A DNA stretch of 64,000 bases from contig NZ_JAMOAO010000001.1 of the NCBI RefSeq assembly GCF_030555055.1, positions 3,286,001-3,350,000 of the forward strand. The letters are read 5' to 3'. The position numbers and the translations under genes were made by a program. Under the pieces are notes generated by a model that was given only the letters and a program-made list of their open reading frames with translations, did no database searches and was not told where the DNA came from. Of the stretch, positions 7,539-15,553 are shown piece by piece (the first letter of the stretch is position 1; every line of letters begins with the position of its first letter). The stretch is from Nocardiopsis sp. YSL2. GTDB taxonomy: Bacteria; Actinomycetota; Actinomycetes; Streptosporangiales; Streptosporangiaceae.

Positions 7539-9644
7539 ATGAGCAGATCTGCACCCCTGGGAGCGCCGGACGAGGCGCGCAACGTCCTCGCGATCACACC
7601 CTTCAGAAGGCTGTGGATCTCGCTTACCCTGTCCAGCCTCGGTGACTGGCTGAGCCTGCTGGCCCTGATGTCCCTGGCGGCGATCTTCACCGCCGACGGT
7701 TCCACCCTGGTCCGGTACCTGGCCGTCAGCGGCGTCGTGGTGATCAAGCTCGCCCCGTCGATCGTGCTGAGCCCGCTGGTCGCGGCGCTCGCCGACCGTC
7801 TCGACCGGCGGTGGACGATGGTCGTCGGCGACGTGCTGCGCGCCCTGCTGTACGTCTCCATCCCTCTCGTCGGCCTGTTCTTCGCCGACTTCTCACTGGA
7901 ATGGCTGCTCATCGCGGCCTTCCTCGCCGAGCTCGTCGAACTCCTGTGGACCCCGGCCAAGGACGCCACCGTCCCGACGCTGGTGCCGCGCAGGCTCCAG
8001 GGCCAGGCCACCCGGCTGTGCCTGCTGGTCGGCTACGGCACCGCCCCCGTCGCCGCGCTGCTCTTCGCCGCGCTGGCCTCGGTCGGCAACCTGCTCGGCG
8101 CGCTGGTGCCGTCCCTGGCCAGCCCTGAGGCGGACGTCGCGCTCTACCTCAACGGCCTGATGTTCCTCGTCGCCGCGATCGTCGTCGCGGGGCTGCCGAT
8201 TCCCAAGCACAAGCCCGCCAAGGGCGGTGAGGCCGGCACCCGCGACGCCGCCCTCCTGGCATCGGTGCGGGCCGGTCGGCGCGCCGCCGGTGCCTCGCCG
8301 CTCGGACGGGGCCTGGTGCTGGGCATGCTCGGGGCCCTGGCCGCCGGCGGCACCGTCGTCGGCGTCGGGCGTCTGCACGTCGAGGGCCTGGGCGCGGGCA
8401 ACGCCGGCTTCGGCGTGGTCTTCGCCGCCGTGTTCGCCGGGATGGCGCTGGGGATGCTGGCCGGTCCCCGCGTCCTCAAGCGGTTCAGCCGTCGACGCCT
8501 GTTCGGCGTGAGCGCGGCCGTGGCCGGACTGTCCCTGCTCTTCGCCGGGGCCGTCGGCGACATGGTGCTCACCGCCGTCCTCACCACCCTGCTCGGCGTG
8601 GGCGCCGGTATGGCCTGGGGCCTCGGCACGGCCCTGCTCGGAGAGGAGGCCGGGGACGAGGACCGCGACCGCGCTCTGGCGTTCCTCCACGGCTGCGCCC
8701 GCATCGTCCTGGTGGCCGCCGCCGCTCTCGCGGCGCTGGCCGCCGGGTTCATCGGCGACTACTCACTTCCCGTCGGCCCCCTCACCTACGACCTGCGCGG
8801 CAGCGGGATCGTCCTGATGGCGGTCGGCCTGATCGCCGTCGTCGTTGCGTGGATCAGCTACCGCCAGGTGAACCGCGATGACCCCGAGGGCGGTCCGGGC
8901 CTGGTGCCCGAGCTGGTCGCCGCCCTGCGCGGGGTGGACCTCACCGAGGACGAGGAGGAGGAGCCCGAGCACTCCGGCGCCTTCATCGTCCTGGAGGGCG
9001 GCGAGGGCGCGGGCAAGTCCACCCAGGTCCGCGAGCTCACCGTCTGGCTGCGCGAGCAGGGCTTCGAGGTCCTCGGTACGCGCCAGCCCGGCGCCACCAA
9101 GCTCGGCATGCGCCTGCGCGGGCTGCTCCTGGACCGGGAGAACTCCCACATCACCCCCCGCGCCGAGGTACTGCTGTACGCGGCCGACAAGGCCGACCAC
9201 GTCGAACAGGAGATCCTGCCCGCGCTCCGGCGCGGCGCCGTGGTCATCAGCGACCGGTACGTCGACTCGCTCCTGGCCTACCAGGGCGCGGGCCGCGACC
9301 TCGCGCCCGACGAGATCCGCGGGATCAGCGACTGGGCCACCCAGGACCTCGTCCCGGACCTGACGGTCCTGCTGGACGTGGACCCCGAGGCCGGGCTGTC
9401 CCGGCTGGGCGGGCCGACCGACCGCATCGAGTCGGAGTCACTGGAGTTCCACGAGCGCGTCCGCAAGAGCTTCCTGGCGCTCGCCAAGCGGGACCCCGAG
9501 CGCTACCTGGTCGTGGACGCGGCCGAGCCCCAGGCACGGATCTCCAAGGAGATCCGTCGCCGGGTGCGGTCCCTGCTGCCGGACCCGGTCGACTCCAGCT
9601 CCGAGGCGGTCACCGGAATGATCCCGGTGATCCGGCCGGAGTAG
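7539..9644 (+). CDS. tmk: MFS transporter-thymidylate kinase fusion
   Basis: Two-part protein of 701 residues. Residues about 15-450 form a major-facilitator-type membrane domain with about 12 hydrophobic segments and loops such as ADRLDRR. Residues about 480-690 are a complete dTMP kinase: P-loop LEGGEGAGKST (485 onward), a RQPGATKLG segment, SDRYVDSLLAYQGAGRDL and a DVDPEAGLSRL segment. The kinase makes dTDP for DNA synthesis. The substrate of the transporter half is unknown. Such fusions are known in some actinobacteria, including Thermobifida-type genomes. An in-frame TTG at 7530 is an alternative start. The next core gene is holB, separated here by an IS110 insertion. Confidence 0.93.
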   Translation: MSRSAPLGAPDEARNVLAITPFRRLWISLTLSSLGDWLSLLALMSLAAIFTADGSTLVRYLAVSGVVVIKLAPSIVLSPLVAALADRLDRRWTMVVGDVLRALLYVSIPLVGLFFADFSLEWLLIAAFLAELVELLWTPAKDATVPTLVPRRLQGQATRLCLLVGYGTAPVAALLFAALASVGNLLGALVPSLASPEADVALYLNGLMFLVAAIVVAGLPIPKHKPAKGGEAGTRDAALLASVRAGRRAAGASPLGRGLVLGMLGALAAGGTVVGVGRLHVEGLGAGNAGFGVVFAAVFAGMALGMLAGPRVLKRFSRRRLFGVSAAVAGLSLLFAGAVGDMVLTAVLTTLLGVGAGMAWGLGTALLGEEAGDEDRDRALAFLHGCARIVLVAAAALAALAAGFIGDYSLPVGPLTYDLRGSGIVLMAVGLIAVVVAWISYRQVNRDDPEGGPGLVPELVAALRGVDLTEDEEEEPEHSGAFIVLEGGEGAGKSTQVRELTVWLREQGFEVLGTRQPGATKLGMRLRGLLLDRENSHITPRAEVLLYAADKADHVEQEILPALRRGAVVISDRYVDSLLAYQGAGRDLAPDEIRGISDWATQDLVPDLTVLLDVDPEAGLSRLGGPTDRIESESLEFHERVRKSFLALAKRDPERYLVVDAAEPQARISKEIRRRVRSLLPDPVDSSSEAVTGMIPVIRPE

Positions 9645-9673
9645 GCCCGGCGGTCCCTCCTCGACGGCTCCAC

Positions 9674-9703
9674 GGGCCCTTCCCGCCACGGGAGGGGCCC
9701 TTT
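9674..9703 (+). terminator. Terminator after tmk
   Basis: GGGCCCTTCCCG and CGGGAGGGGCCC pair (one G-T) around CCA and are followed by TTT. It lies 30 nt after the tmk stop. Confidence 0.85.
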
Positions 9704-9729
9704 CCGCCCTCCCGTCCGGGACAGAAGCA

Positions 9730-9915
9730 GACGGAGCCGTCCACCCACACGCCCAGCAGGGGCACGGTGTGGGGGCGGCCGTCGGGGCGCACGGTCGTCA
9801 CCCAGTACAGGGGCGCGTCGGCCAGGACGGTGCGGGCCCGGCCCCAGGGGACCGGGGCGGCTCCGGCGCTGCTGAAATCCGGGCAGAGGCCGGTCACGGG
9901 TGTCGGTTCGCGCAT
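9730..9915 (-). pseudogene. Truncated pyridoxamine-oxidase-like (flavin/F420) remnant
   Basis: Starting at an ATG (9915) the first 60 or so residues resemble the N terminus of small pyridoxamine-5'-phosphate-oxidase-like proteins: WGRARTVLADAPLYWVTTV, then RPDGRPHTVPLLGVWVDG and SVCFCPG. After that the frame runs into Gly/Arg-rich noise encoded by the tmk terminator region and the end of tmk. The other two thirds of the domain are missing. A start codon and the upstream sequence TCCTGGG...ACATTCCAT remain. It is probably a decayed gene, lying next to an IS element. Confidence 0.6.
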
Positions 9916-10072
9916 GGGGACTCCCTAAGGTTGTGGGTGTTCAGGATGGAATGTTCTGGATGCCCAGGACGGTGGGGTGTGGCTGATGGGGTGCTTGCCC
10001 TCGAAGGCTCGAGAGGAATGGCCGCCCCGCCGTCCGGGACTCCCCGACCTCTGATTGAGATCTGCGATGTAG

Positions 10073-10125
10073 TCGCTGTTTAGGGACCTGGTGGCGGGGC
10101 TGTCCACGGGGACCACCAACAGCGA
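10073..10125 (+). ncRNA. Structured leader of IS110 element, candidate bridge RNA stem
   Basis: TCGCTGTT (10073-10080) pairs perfectly with AACAGCGA (10118-10125), and GGTGG (10090-10094) pairs inside with CCACC (10113-10117). This leaves an asymmetric internal loop and an 18-nt apical loop, and ends 16 nt before the transposase ATG. In studied IS110 elements a bridge RNA made from the 5' non-coding end uses such internal loops to pair with donor and target DNA. The assignment here is inference from position and structure only. Confidence 0.35.
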
Positions 10126-10141
10126 GGAGCGGGCAGAACCC

Positions 10142-11347
10142 ATGAACACCGGTCAACTCGTGTGGGTCGGCATCGACGCTGGGAAGACCAACCACCACGC
10201 CACAGCGGTCAACACCACTGGTGAGGTGCTGTGGTCCAAGCAGGTCCGCAACGACCAGGCCGCCATCGAGGCCCTCATCACCAAGGCCACCGCCGCCGGC
10301 GTCCAGGCTCGCTGGGCGGTGGACCTGACCAACAGCTACGCCGCTCTGCTCCTGGCCGTGCTCGGAGCCGCCGACCAGACAGTGGTCTACGTCCCCGGCC
10401 GCATGGTCAACACCATGACCACCACCTTCGGCGAGTCCAAGACCGACGCCAAGGACGCCCTGGTCATCGCCCAGACCGCCCGCATGCGCCCGGACCTGGC
10501 CACGGTCACCACCCCGCCGGAACAGGTGGCCGAGCTGGCCCGGCTCACCGCCCACCGGGCGGACCTGGCCGCGGACTGGGTACGCGGCGTCAACCGGCTC
10601 CGCGACCTGCTCGGGTCGGTCTTCCCCGGCCTGGAACGCGCCTTGGACTACACCCAGCGGTCCCCGCTGATCCTGCTCACCGGCTTCGCCACCCCCGCCG
10701 AAGTCCGCGACGCGGGCGAGGACGGGCTCCTCGCCCACCTGCGCGAGCACGGCGCGCACCGGCCCAGCCTGGCCAAGATCACCGCCGCCGCGCTGGAGGC
10801 CGCCCAGGCCCAGACCATCGTGCTGCCCGGTGAAGCGAGCACCGCCGCGCTCGTCAAGCGCCTGGCCGCCAAACTGCTGGAGCTGGACCACGAGCGCAAG
10901 GACCTGGACAAGACCATCACCGGCGTGTTCCGCTCCAACCCCCAAGCCGGGATCATCGAGTCCCTGCCCGGGATGGGGCCGATCCTGGGGGCGGAGTTCA
11001 TCACAGTCACCGGCGGCGACCTGGCCGCGTTTGCCCACTCGGGTCGCCTGGCTTCTTATGCCGGGCTGGCACCGGTCAGCAAGGACTCGGGCCGGGTGAG
11101 TGGGAACCTCAGACGCCCTAAGCGCTACAACCGCAGGCTGCGCAGGGTGTTCTACATGGCGGCGCTGTCCTCGATCAAGGCCGACGGCCCATCGCGGACC
11201 TTCTACCGGAAGAAACGCGGTGAGCGGATGCTGCACAAACAAGCGCTGCTCGCCCTGGCGCGCAGGCTCGTGAACGTGTTGTGGGCGCTGCTGCGCGACG
11301 GTCGCCTTTTCGAGCGCAGCACACCGGTCAGGCCTGTGGCGGCTTGA
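10142..11347 (+). CDS. IS110-family transposase (DEDD)
   Basis: The 401-residue protein has the two IS110 domains. The N-terminal RuvC-like domain has the first Asp in VGIDAGKTNHHA and the acidic cluster ESKTDAKDALVIAQ. The C-terminal Transposase_20 domain starts near ESLPGMGPILGAEF and continues through GRLASYAGLAPVSKDSGRVS, which includes the conserved Ser region. The length is normal and the frame is intact, so the element may be active. I took ATG 10142 over GTG 10091 because MNTGQLVWVGID is the usual start context; GAGGAG lies 12 nt upstream. The enzyme recombines DNA without flanking duplications. Confidence 0.93.
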   Translation: MNTGQLVWVGIDAGKTNHHATAVNTTGEVLWSKQVRNDQAAIEALITKATAAGVQARWAVDLTNSYAALLLAVLGAADQTVVYVPGRMVNTMTTTFGESKTDAKDALVIAQTARMRPDLATVTTPPEQVAELARLTAHRADLAADWVRGVNRLRDLLGSVFPGLERALDYTQRSPLILLTGFATPAEVRDAGEDGLLAHLREHGAHRPSLAKITAAALEAAQAQTIVLPGEASTAALVKRLAAKLLELDHERKDLDKTITGVFRSNPQAGIIESLPGMGPILGAEFITVTGGDLAAFAHSGRLASYAGLAPVSKDSGRVSGNLRRPKRYNRRLRRVFYMAALSSIKADGPSRTFYRKKRGERMLHKQALLALARRLVNVLWALLRDGRLFERSTPVRPVAA

Positions 11348-11505
11348 CACGGTCATTGAGATTCCTTCCTCGTACGGGAACAGACCCGCTGGGGCGGCCG
11401 GACTCATCGACCCGTCGCCGGAGAGGGCCTGTGGAAACCGGCTCACGTGTCGGCGGGGACTCCTATCCTGGGACCGAGACATTCCATGCGGTTCGGGGGG
11501 CAAGC

Positions 11506-12678
11506 TTGACGGTCTTCGACGACCTGATCGGCCAGCAGGCCGCGGTCGGCCGACTCGAGCGGGCCGTGGCCGGGGCCGGCGACCTCGTCGCCGGCGGGCC
11601 GGGTACGGGAATGACGCACGCCTGGCTGTTCACCGGGCCCCCCGGGTCGGGCCGGTCCGAGGCCGCCCGCGCCTTCGCCGCCGCACTGCAGTGCCCCGAC
11701 GGCGGGTGCGGCCACTGCGGCTCCTGCCACCAGGTGCTCACCGGGACCCACCCCGATGTGCTGTACGTCCGGCCCAGCGGCCTGAGCTACGGCGTGGCCG
11801 CCACCCGCGACCTGGTGCTGAAGGCCAGCTCCAAACCCTCCGGCGGACGCTTCCGGATCGTCCTGTTCGAGGACGCCGAGCGCGCCACCGAGGCCGCCTC
11901 CAACGCCCTGCTCAAAGCCGTGGAGGAGCCCTCCCCCCGCACGGTGTGGCTGCTGTGCACGCCCACCCCCGACGACCTGCTCATCACCATCCGCTCCCGC
12001 TGCCGCCTGGTGACCCTGGCCACGCCTCCCACGGCGGAACTCGTCTCCGCCCTCGTGCAGCGCGACGGTGTGGATCCCGACACCGCCCGGTCGGCCGCGC
12101 GCGCCGCCGCGGGGCGCATTGACCGCGCCCGGCAGCTCGCCACCGACCCCGAGGCCCGCCGCCGCCGCGAGGAGGTGCTGTCGATCCCCGTGCGGCTGGA
12201 CGGTACGGGCGCGTGCGTCGTCGCCGCGGCCCGGCTCTACGAGATCGCGGAGGAGGACTCCAAGACGCTCACCGCCGCGCTCGACGAGCAGGAGAAGGGC
12301 GACATGCGGGCGGCCTTCGGCGAGGGCTCCACCGGCAAGGGCGTCGCCAAGGCGATCCGGGGGTCGGCGGGCGCGATGAAGGACCTGGAGGAACGGCAGA
12401 AGCGCCGAGCCACGCGCATCAAGCGCGACTCCTACGACCGCGCCCTGCTCGACCTGGCGGCGTTCTACCGCGACGTCCTCGCCCTCCAGCTCGGGGCCCG
12501 GGTGGAGCTGTCCACGGTCGAGCGCTCCGGCGACCTGGAGCGCGTGGCCCGCTCCAGCACACCCGAGTCCACGCTCCGCCGGATCGACGCCATCATGGAG
12601 TGCCGGACGCGCATCGGCGCCAACGTGCACCCCCAGATCGCCATGGAGGCGATGACCTCCGCGCTGCTGGCCGGCTGA
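11506..12678 (+). CDS. holB: DNA polymerase III subunit delta'
   Basis: Clamp-loader subunit needed to open and load the sliding clamp. The 390-residue product has the AAA+ P-loop-like TGPPGSGRSEAARAFA, the zinc module CPDGGCGHCGSC, and sensor 1 in NALLKAVEEPSPRTVW, with the SRC motif in IRSRCRLV. It begins LTVFDDLIGQQ like other actinobacterial delta' proteins, so I chose TTG at 11506, preceded by GGGGGG 5 nt upstream, rather than the longer frame reaching into the IS element. A -10-like TATCCT lies at 11464-11469. Normally it follows tmk directly; here the IS110 element separates them. Confidence 0.93.
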   Translation: MTVFDDLIGQQAAVGRLERAVAGAGDLVAGGPGTGMTHAWLFTGPPGSGRSEAARAFAAALQCPDGGCGHCGSCHQVLTGTHPDVLYVRPSGLSYGVAATRDLVLKASSKPSGGRFRIVLFEDAERATEAASNALLKAVEEPSPRTVWLLCTPTPDDLLITIRSRCRLVTLATPPTAELVSALVQRDGVDPDTARSAARAAAGRIDRARQLATDPEARRRREEVLSIPVRLDGTGACVVAAARLYEIAEEDSKTLTAALDEQEKGDMRAAFGEGSTGKGVAKAIRGSAGAMKDLEERQKRRATRIKRDSYDRALLDLAAFYRDVLALQLGARVELSTVERSGDLERVARSSTPESTLRRIDAIMECRTRIGANVHPQIAMEAMTSALLAG

Positions 12679-12795
12679 CGCGCGGGCGCGCCGCGCGTAG
12701 TGTGCCCGGTACCGGACGGGTGTCCGGGCTCCGGGTGCGCGGCATCGACACGGACACGCCGACCACCGTCGGCGGCGACGAGAGGGCGGACAGGC

Positions 12796-14349
12796 GTGGC
12801 GACGAGGGTACGTGGACCGGTGGCGGTCGGAATCGCGGGCGCGGTACTGCTGGCCTCCGGCTGTACGGCCGGCGGTAGTGCCGGTGGCGGTACCGGTGGC
12901 GGGTCCGCGCCCGCGGAGGAGTCGGGGCCCCTCGCGGAGTTCACCTCGCAGGAGTTCACCTGGGGCGCCTGTGAGGAGGGCGGATCCCAGGTCGAGTGCG
13001 CCGTCTACGAGGTGCCCATGGACTACGGGGACCCCGACGGCGAGCGGATCGAGATCGCGGTCAAGCGCCTGCCCGCTTCGGGGAGCGATCCTGTCGGCTC
13101 CCTGCTCATCAACCCGGGCGGGCCCGGCGGCTCGGGCTACGACTACGTGGACCACGCCGCCTACGGGATCAGCGAGGACGTCCGGGAGCGCTTCGACGTG
13201 GTCGGCTTCGACCCGCGCGGTGTGGGCCGCAGTTCGCCGCTGACCTGCCTGGACGCGGAGGGGATCGACGACTTCCTCGGTGTGGAGGTCGGGGACGGAA
13301 CCGGGGACGACGCCGCGGACACGGCGGAGATCGTGGAGAGCAGCCAGGAGTTCGTCGAGGCCTGCGAGACCAACGCGCCCGACCTCATGCTCCACATGGG
13401 CACCGCCAACGTCGCCCGCGACATGGACATGCTGCGCGCCCTGGTCGACGACGAGCGGCTGACCTACCTGGGCGCGTCCTACGGCACGCACATCGGGGCC
13501 CAGTACGCCGACCAGTTCCCCGAGCGGGTGCGCGCCCTGGTCCTGGACGGGGCGGTCGACCCCAGCCAGGAACAGCTGGACATGAGCGTGGAGCAGGCCA
13601 CCGGGTTCGAGACCGCGCTGCGGGCCTTCGTGGCGGACTGTGTGACCGGCTCCGACTGCCCGCTGGGCGGTCCGGGCACCAGCGTCGACGAGGGCGTGGC
13701 CGCGCTCGACGACTTCCTGGAGGGCGCCGCGGAACGTCCGCTGGCCAACTCCGCCGACGACCGCGAGGTCAACCGGGCCCGCGCCGAACTGGGCGTGCTC
13801 GCCGCGCTGTACACGGAGAGCCGGTGGCCGCGCGTGCGCGAGGCGCTCACCGCCGCGATGGAGGACGGCGACGGCACGAGCCTCGTCCTGCTCGGCGACG
13901 ACCTCTACGGGCGGACCGACACCGAGAAGTACGAGAACTCCACCGCCGCGCTCATCGCGGTCAACTGCTCCGACTCCGCCAGTCCGCGGGACGTGGAGGA
14001 GTACGCCACGGCCGCCGAGGAGGCGGGCGAGGAGTCACCGGTCTTCGGGCCGATGCTCGCCTGGAGCGCGTTGCCGTGCGCCTACTGGCCGGAGGAGGCC
14101 GTGGCCGAGGGCGGCGAGCTGACCGCGGCCGGCGCCGACCCGATCATGGTGGTGGGCACCACCCGCGACTCCGCGACCCCCTACGCGTGGGCCGAGGCCC
14201 TCGCCAATCAGCTGGAACCCGGATTCCTGGTCACCCGGGACGGCGACGGGCACACGGGCTACCGGATGGGCGACGCGTGCGTGGACGCGATGGTGGACGA
14301 CTACCTCATCGACCTCACCGTGCCCGAGGACGGCATGGCCTGCGCCTGA
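12796..14349 (+). CDS. Secreted alpha/beta hydrolase, tripeptidyl aminopeptidase-like lipoprotein
   Basis: Exported serine peptidase of 517 residues, similar to the Streptomyces mycelial tripeptidyl aminopeptidase (SlpD/SlpE) group that trims peptides outside the cell. The N terminus carries a lipobox LLASGC, followed by a Gly/Ser linker. The fold shows oxyanion segment LLINPGGPGGSG, nucleophile elbow GASYGTHIGAQY, Asp in VVGTTRDSATPY and His in GDGHTGYRMGDACVD. A C-terminal TAP-like domain is present. GTG at 12796 is chosen because it gives a proper lipoprotein signal; the frame extends upstream without resembling the family. It follows holB as in Streptomyces. Confidence 0.9.
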   Translation: MATRVRGPVAVGIAGAVLLASGCTAGGSAGGGTGGGSAPAEESGPLAEFTSQEFTWGACEEGGSQVECAVYEVPMDYGDPDGERIEIAVKRLPASGSDPVGSLLINPGGPGGSGYDYVDHAAYGISEDVRERFDVVGFDPRGVGRSSPLTCLDAEGIDDFLGVEVGDGTGDDAADTAEIVESSQEFVEACETNAPDLMLHMGTANVARDMDMLRALVDDERLTYLGASYGTHIGAQYADQFPERVRALVLDGAVDPSQEQLDMSVEQATGFETALRAFVADCVTGSDCPLGGPGTSVDEGVAALDDFLEGAAERPLANSADDREVNRARAELGVLAALYTESRWPRVREALTAAMEDGDGTSLVLLGDDLYGRTDTEKYENSTAALIAVNCSDSASPRDVEEYATAAEEAGEESPVFGPMLAWSALPCAYWPEEAVAEGGELTAAGADPIMVVGTTRDSATPYAWAEALANQLEPGFLVTRDGDGHTGYRMGDACVDAMVDDYLIDLTVPEDGMACA

Positions 14350-14433
14350 CGTCACACCGGAGAAGATGGACGGGGCACCCTGGTGGAGGCGCTAGACTGG
14401 TGACCGCTTCGCAGCGTTCACGCGCGGCGCGGC

Positions 14434-14509
14434 GCCGCCTTAGCTCAGTCGGCAGAGCGATTCACTCGTAATGAATAGGTCATCGGTTCGATTCCGATAG
14501 GCGGCTCCA
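14434..14509 (+). tRNA. tRNA-Thr (anticodon CGU), CCA encoded
   Basis: The acceptor arms GCCGCCT and AGGCGGC pair over 7 bp. The D arm is GCTC/GAGC. The anticodon stem ATTCA/TGAAT holds the loop CTCGTAA, with CGT at 14467-14469. The T arm contains GGTTCGATTCC. Discriminator T and CCA at 14507-14509 are encoded. TAGACT at 14393-14398 is a plausible -10. Confidence 0.97.
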
Positions 14510-14523
14510 CTCCTGAACAGGCC

Positions 14524-14552
14524 AAACGCCACCCCGGTCCGGGGTGGCGTTT
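14524..14552 (+). terminator. Terminator after tRNA-Thr
   Basis: AAACGCCACCCCGG and CCGGGGTGGCGTTT form a 14-bp perfect stem that ends in T residues, 15 nt after the tRNA. Confidence 0.9.
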
Positions 14553-14784
14553 CGCGTTGGTGGCCCATGGGGTGACCGGCGCCGGGCGGGTCGAGGCGGA
14601 CGTGCGACCAGGCGAGCCCGCGGTCCTCCTCCGCGCGGACGCCGGTCAACGAGTTCGTCCACCGGGGCGGGCCCCGCGCCGAGGCCCTCCAGGTACGCGG
14701 GTTGAGCCGCACGGGAGTCCAGCCCCTGCTCCCGGAGGACGTCGTCGTGGGGTGACAGCCGTGTGACCTGGGTAGGGGCGCGGT

Positions 14785-15171
14785 ATGAGTCTGCTGTTCA
14801 TGTTGCTCGCGCTGGTGGGGTGCCTGCTGGTGCTCGGGGGCGGTTCCTACGTCCTGCGTCGCGTCGTCGCGTACCTGGGATCGCGGTCCGAAGCGGTGGC
14901 GGAGGGTCCCGGGCCGTCGGCGGCGGTGTCCGGCGCGGACCTGGCGCAGGTGGGCGGGTACGTTCCCGCCCCGCGGCCGGACGACGAGGGCGGGGAACCC
15001 GAGGAACTGCCGTCGCCGGTGCGCGCCCGCGCGGCCAACCTGGTCGCCCTGGGGCGGACCGAGGAGGCGGTGCGCCTGGTCCGGGACGCGGGCGCGGACG
15101 AGCGGCGCGCCCGGCGGATCGTCGGTGCCCTGGAGCGGAGCGCCGGTCCGGGCCCGGCCCTGGAGCCGTGA
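14785..15171 (+). CDS. Small single-pass membrane protein, unknown function
   Basis: 128 residues: an N-terminal hydrophobic helix (LLFMLLALVGCLLVLGGGSY), a Pro/Gly/Glu-rich linker and a soluble C-terminal helix pair. The segment LGRTEEAVRLVRDAGADERR is faintly like the helical part of ribosomal L7/L12 C-terminal domains found in other actinobacterial membrane proteins. That resemblance is weak, so I leave it unnamed. ATG at 14785 lies behind TAGGGGCGCGGT, which could act as ribosome site or as a degenerate -10. The convergent neighbour at 15188 ends 16 nt away. Confidence 0.65.
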   Translation: MSLLFMLLALVGCLLVLGGGSYVLRRVVAYLGSRSEAVAEGPGPSAAVSGADLAQVGGYVPAPRPDDEGGEPEELPSPVRARAANLVALGRTEEAVRLVRDAGADERRARRIVGALERSAGPGPALEP

Positions 15172-15187
15172 CCGGGCCGGGGCGCCC

Positions 15188-15346
15188 TCATCCGGCGTTC
15201 TGGCGGCTCTGGATCCAGCCCCACACCACGGTCGCCAGGAACAGCACGGCACCGATGACGCCGAGCCAGAGCAGACCCTCCAGGATGAGGCCGAGGATGG
15301 TCAGGGCCAGCCAGACCGCCAGCAGGATCAGGATGAGATAGACCAT
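15188..15346 (-). CDS. 52-residue two-helix hydrophobic membrane protein
   Basis: A short gene on the minus strand encodes 52 residues made almost wholly of two hydrophobic helices (MVYLILILLAVWLALTILGL, then GLLWLGVIGAVLFLATVVWG), with a short polar tail IQSRQNAG. A strong ribosome site AGGAGG precedes the ATG at the right spacing, which argues for translation. It resembles the short 'hydrophobic protein' genes common in Streptomyces. The function is unknown, though such proteins are often linked to stress. The gene lies between a convergent membrane-protein gene and a hairpin that probably ends the exonuclease gene upstream. Confidence 0.75.
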   Translation of the reverse strand: MVYLILILLAVWLALTILGLILEGLLWLGVIGAVLFLATVVWGWIQSRQNAG

Positions 15347-15441
15347 GGTCGCCTCCTGGGACGGGTGAGCGGGTCCACGTATGGGCCTACCCCCGCCCGC
15401 GCCCGCGCACCCTTCGGTACGGCCCGTGGACCGGCCGGAGC

Positions 15442-15503
15442 CGAGGGCCTTCTGGTGGGTCGGTGCGGGACGTGGTCATCCGCACCGGTACCGAAGGCCC
15501 TCG
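15442..15503 (-). terminator. Long two-tier stem-loop after exonuclease gene
   Basis: The outer arms CGAGGGCCTTC / GAAGGCCCTCG (11 bp) and inner arms GGTGCGG / CCGCACC (7 bp) are perfect. They lie 51 nt downstream of the minus-strand exonuclease gene and upstream of the 52-residue gene. Confidence 0.65.
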
Positions 15504-15553
15504 TGTGGTGTGTCGGCCGCAGCGGGTGTCGCCGGCCTCCGGGGTCAGGACAC

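Larger units (their letters stand above)
9946..11487 (+). mobile_element. IS110-family insertion sequence (ends approximate)
   Basis: An IS110-type transposase gene separates tmk from holB, genes that are adjacent in related genomes. The element should be about 1.4-1.55 kb. The boundaries given are those of a similar, inverted sequence pair: ATGGAATGT...CCCAGGA at 9946-9969 and TCCTGGG...ACATTCCAT at 11466-11487. These may be element ends or flanking host promoters, since IS110 elements usually lack terminal inverted repeats. The 5' non-coding part (about 170-200 bp) is long, as in the IS110 subgroup. Confidence 0.6.

Noticed and set aside
14434..14509. tRNA-Thr as an integration site for a genomic island
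   Set aside because: No integrase gene and no second copy of the tRNA 3' end was seen downstream in the window; only a weak degenerate stretch remains.
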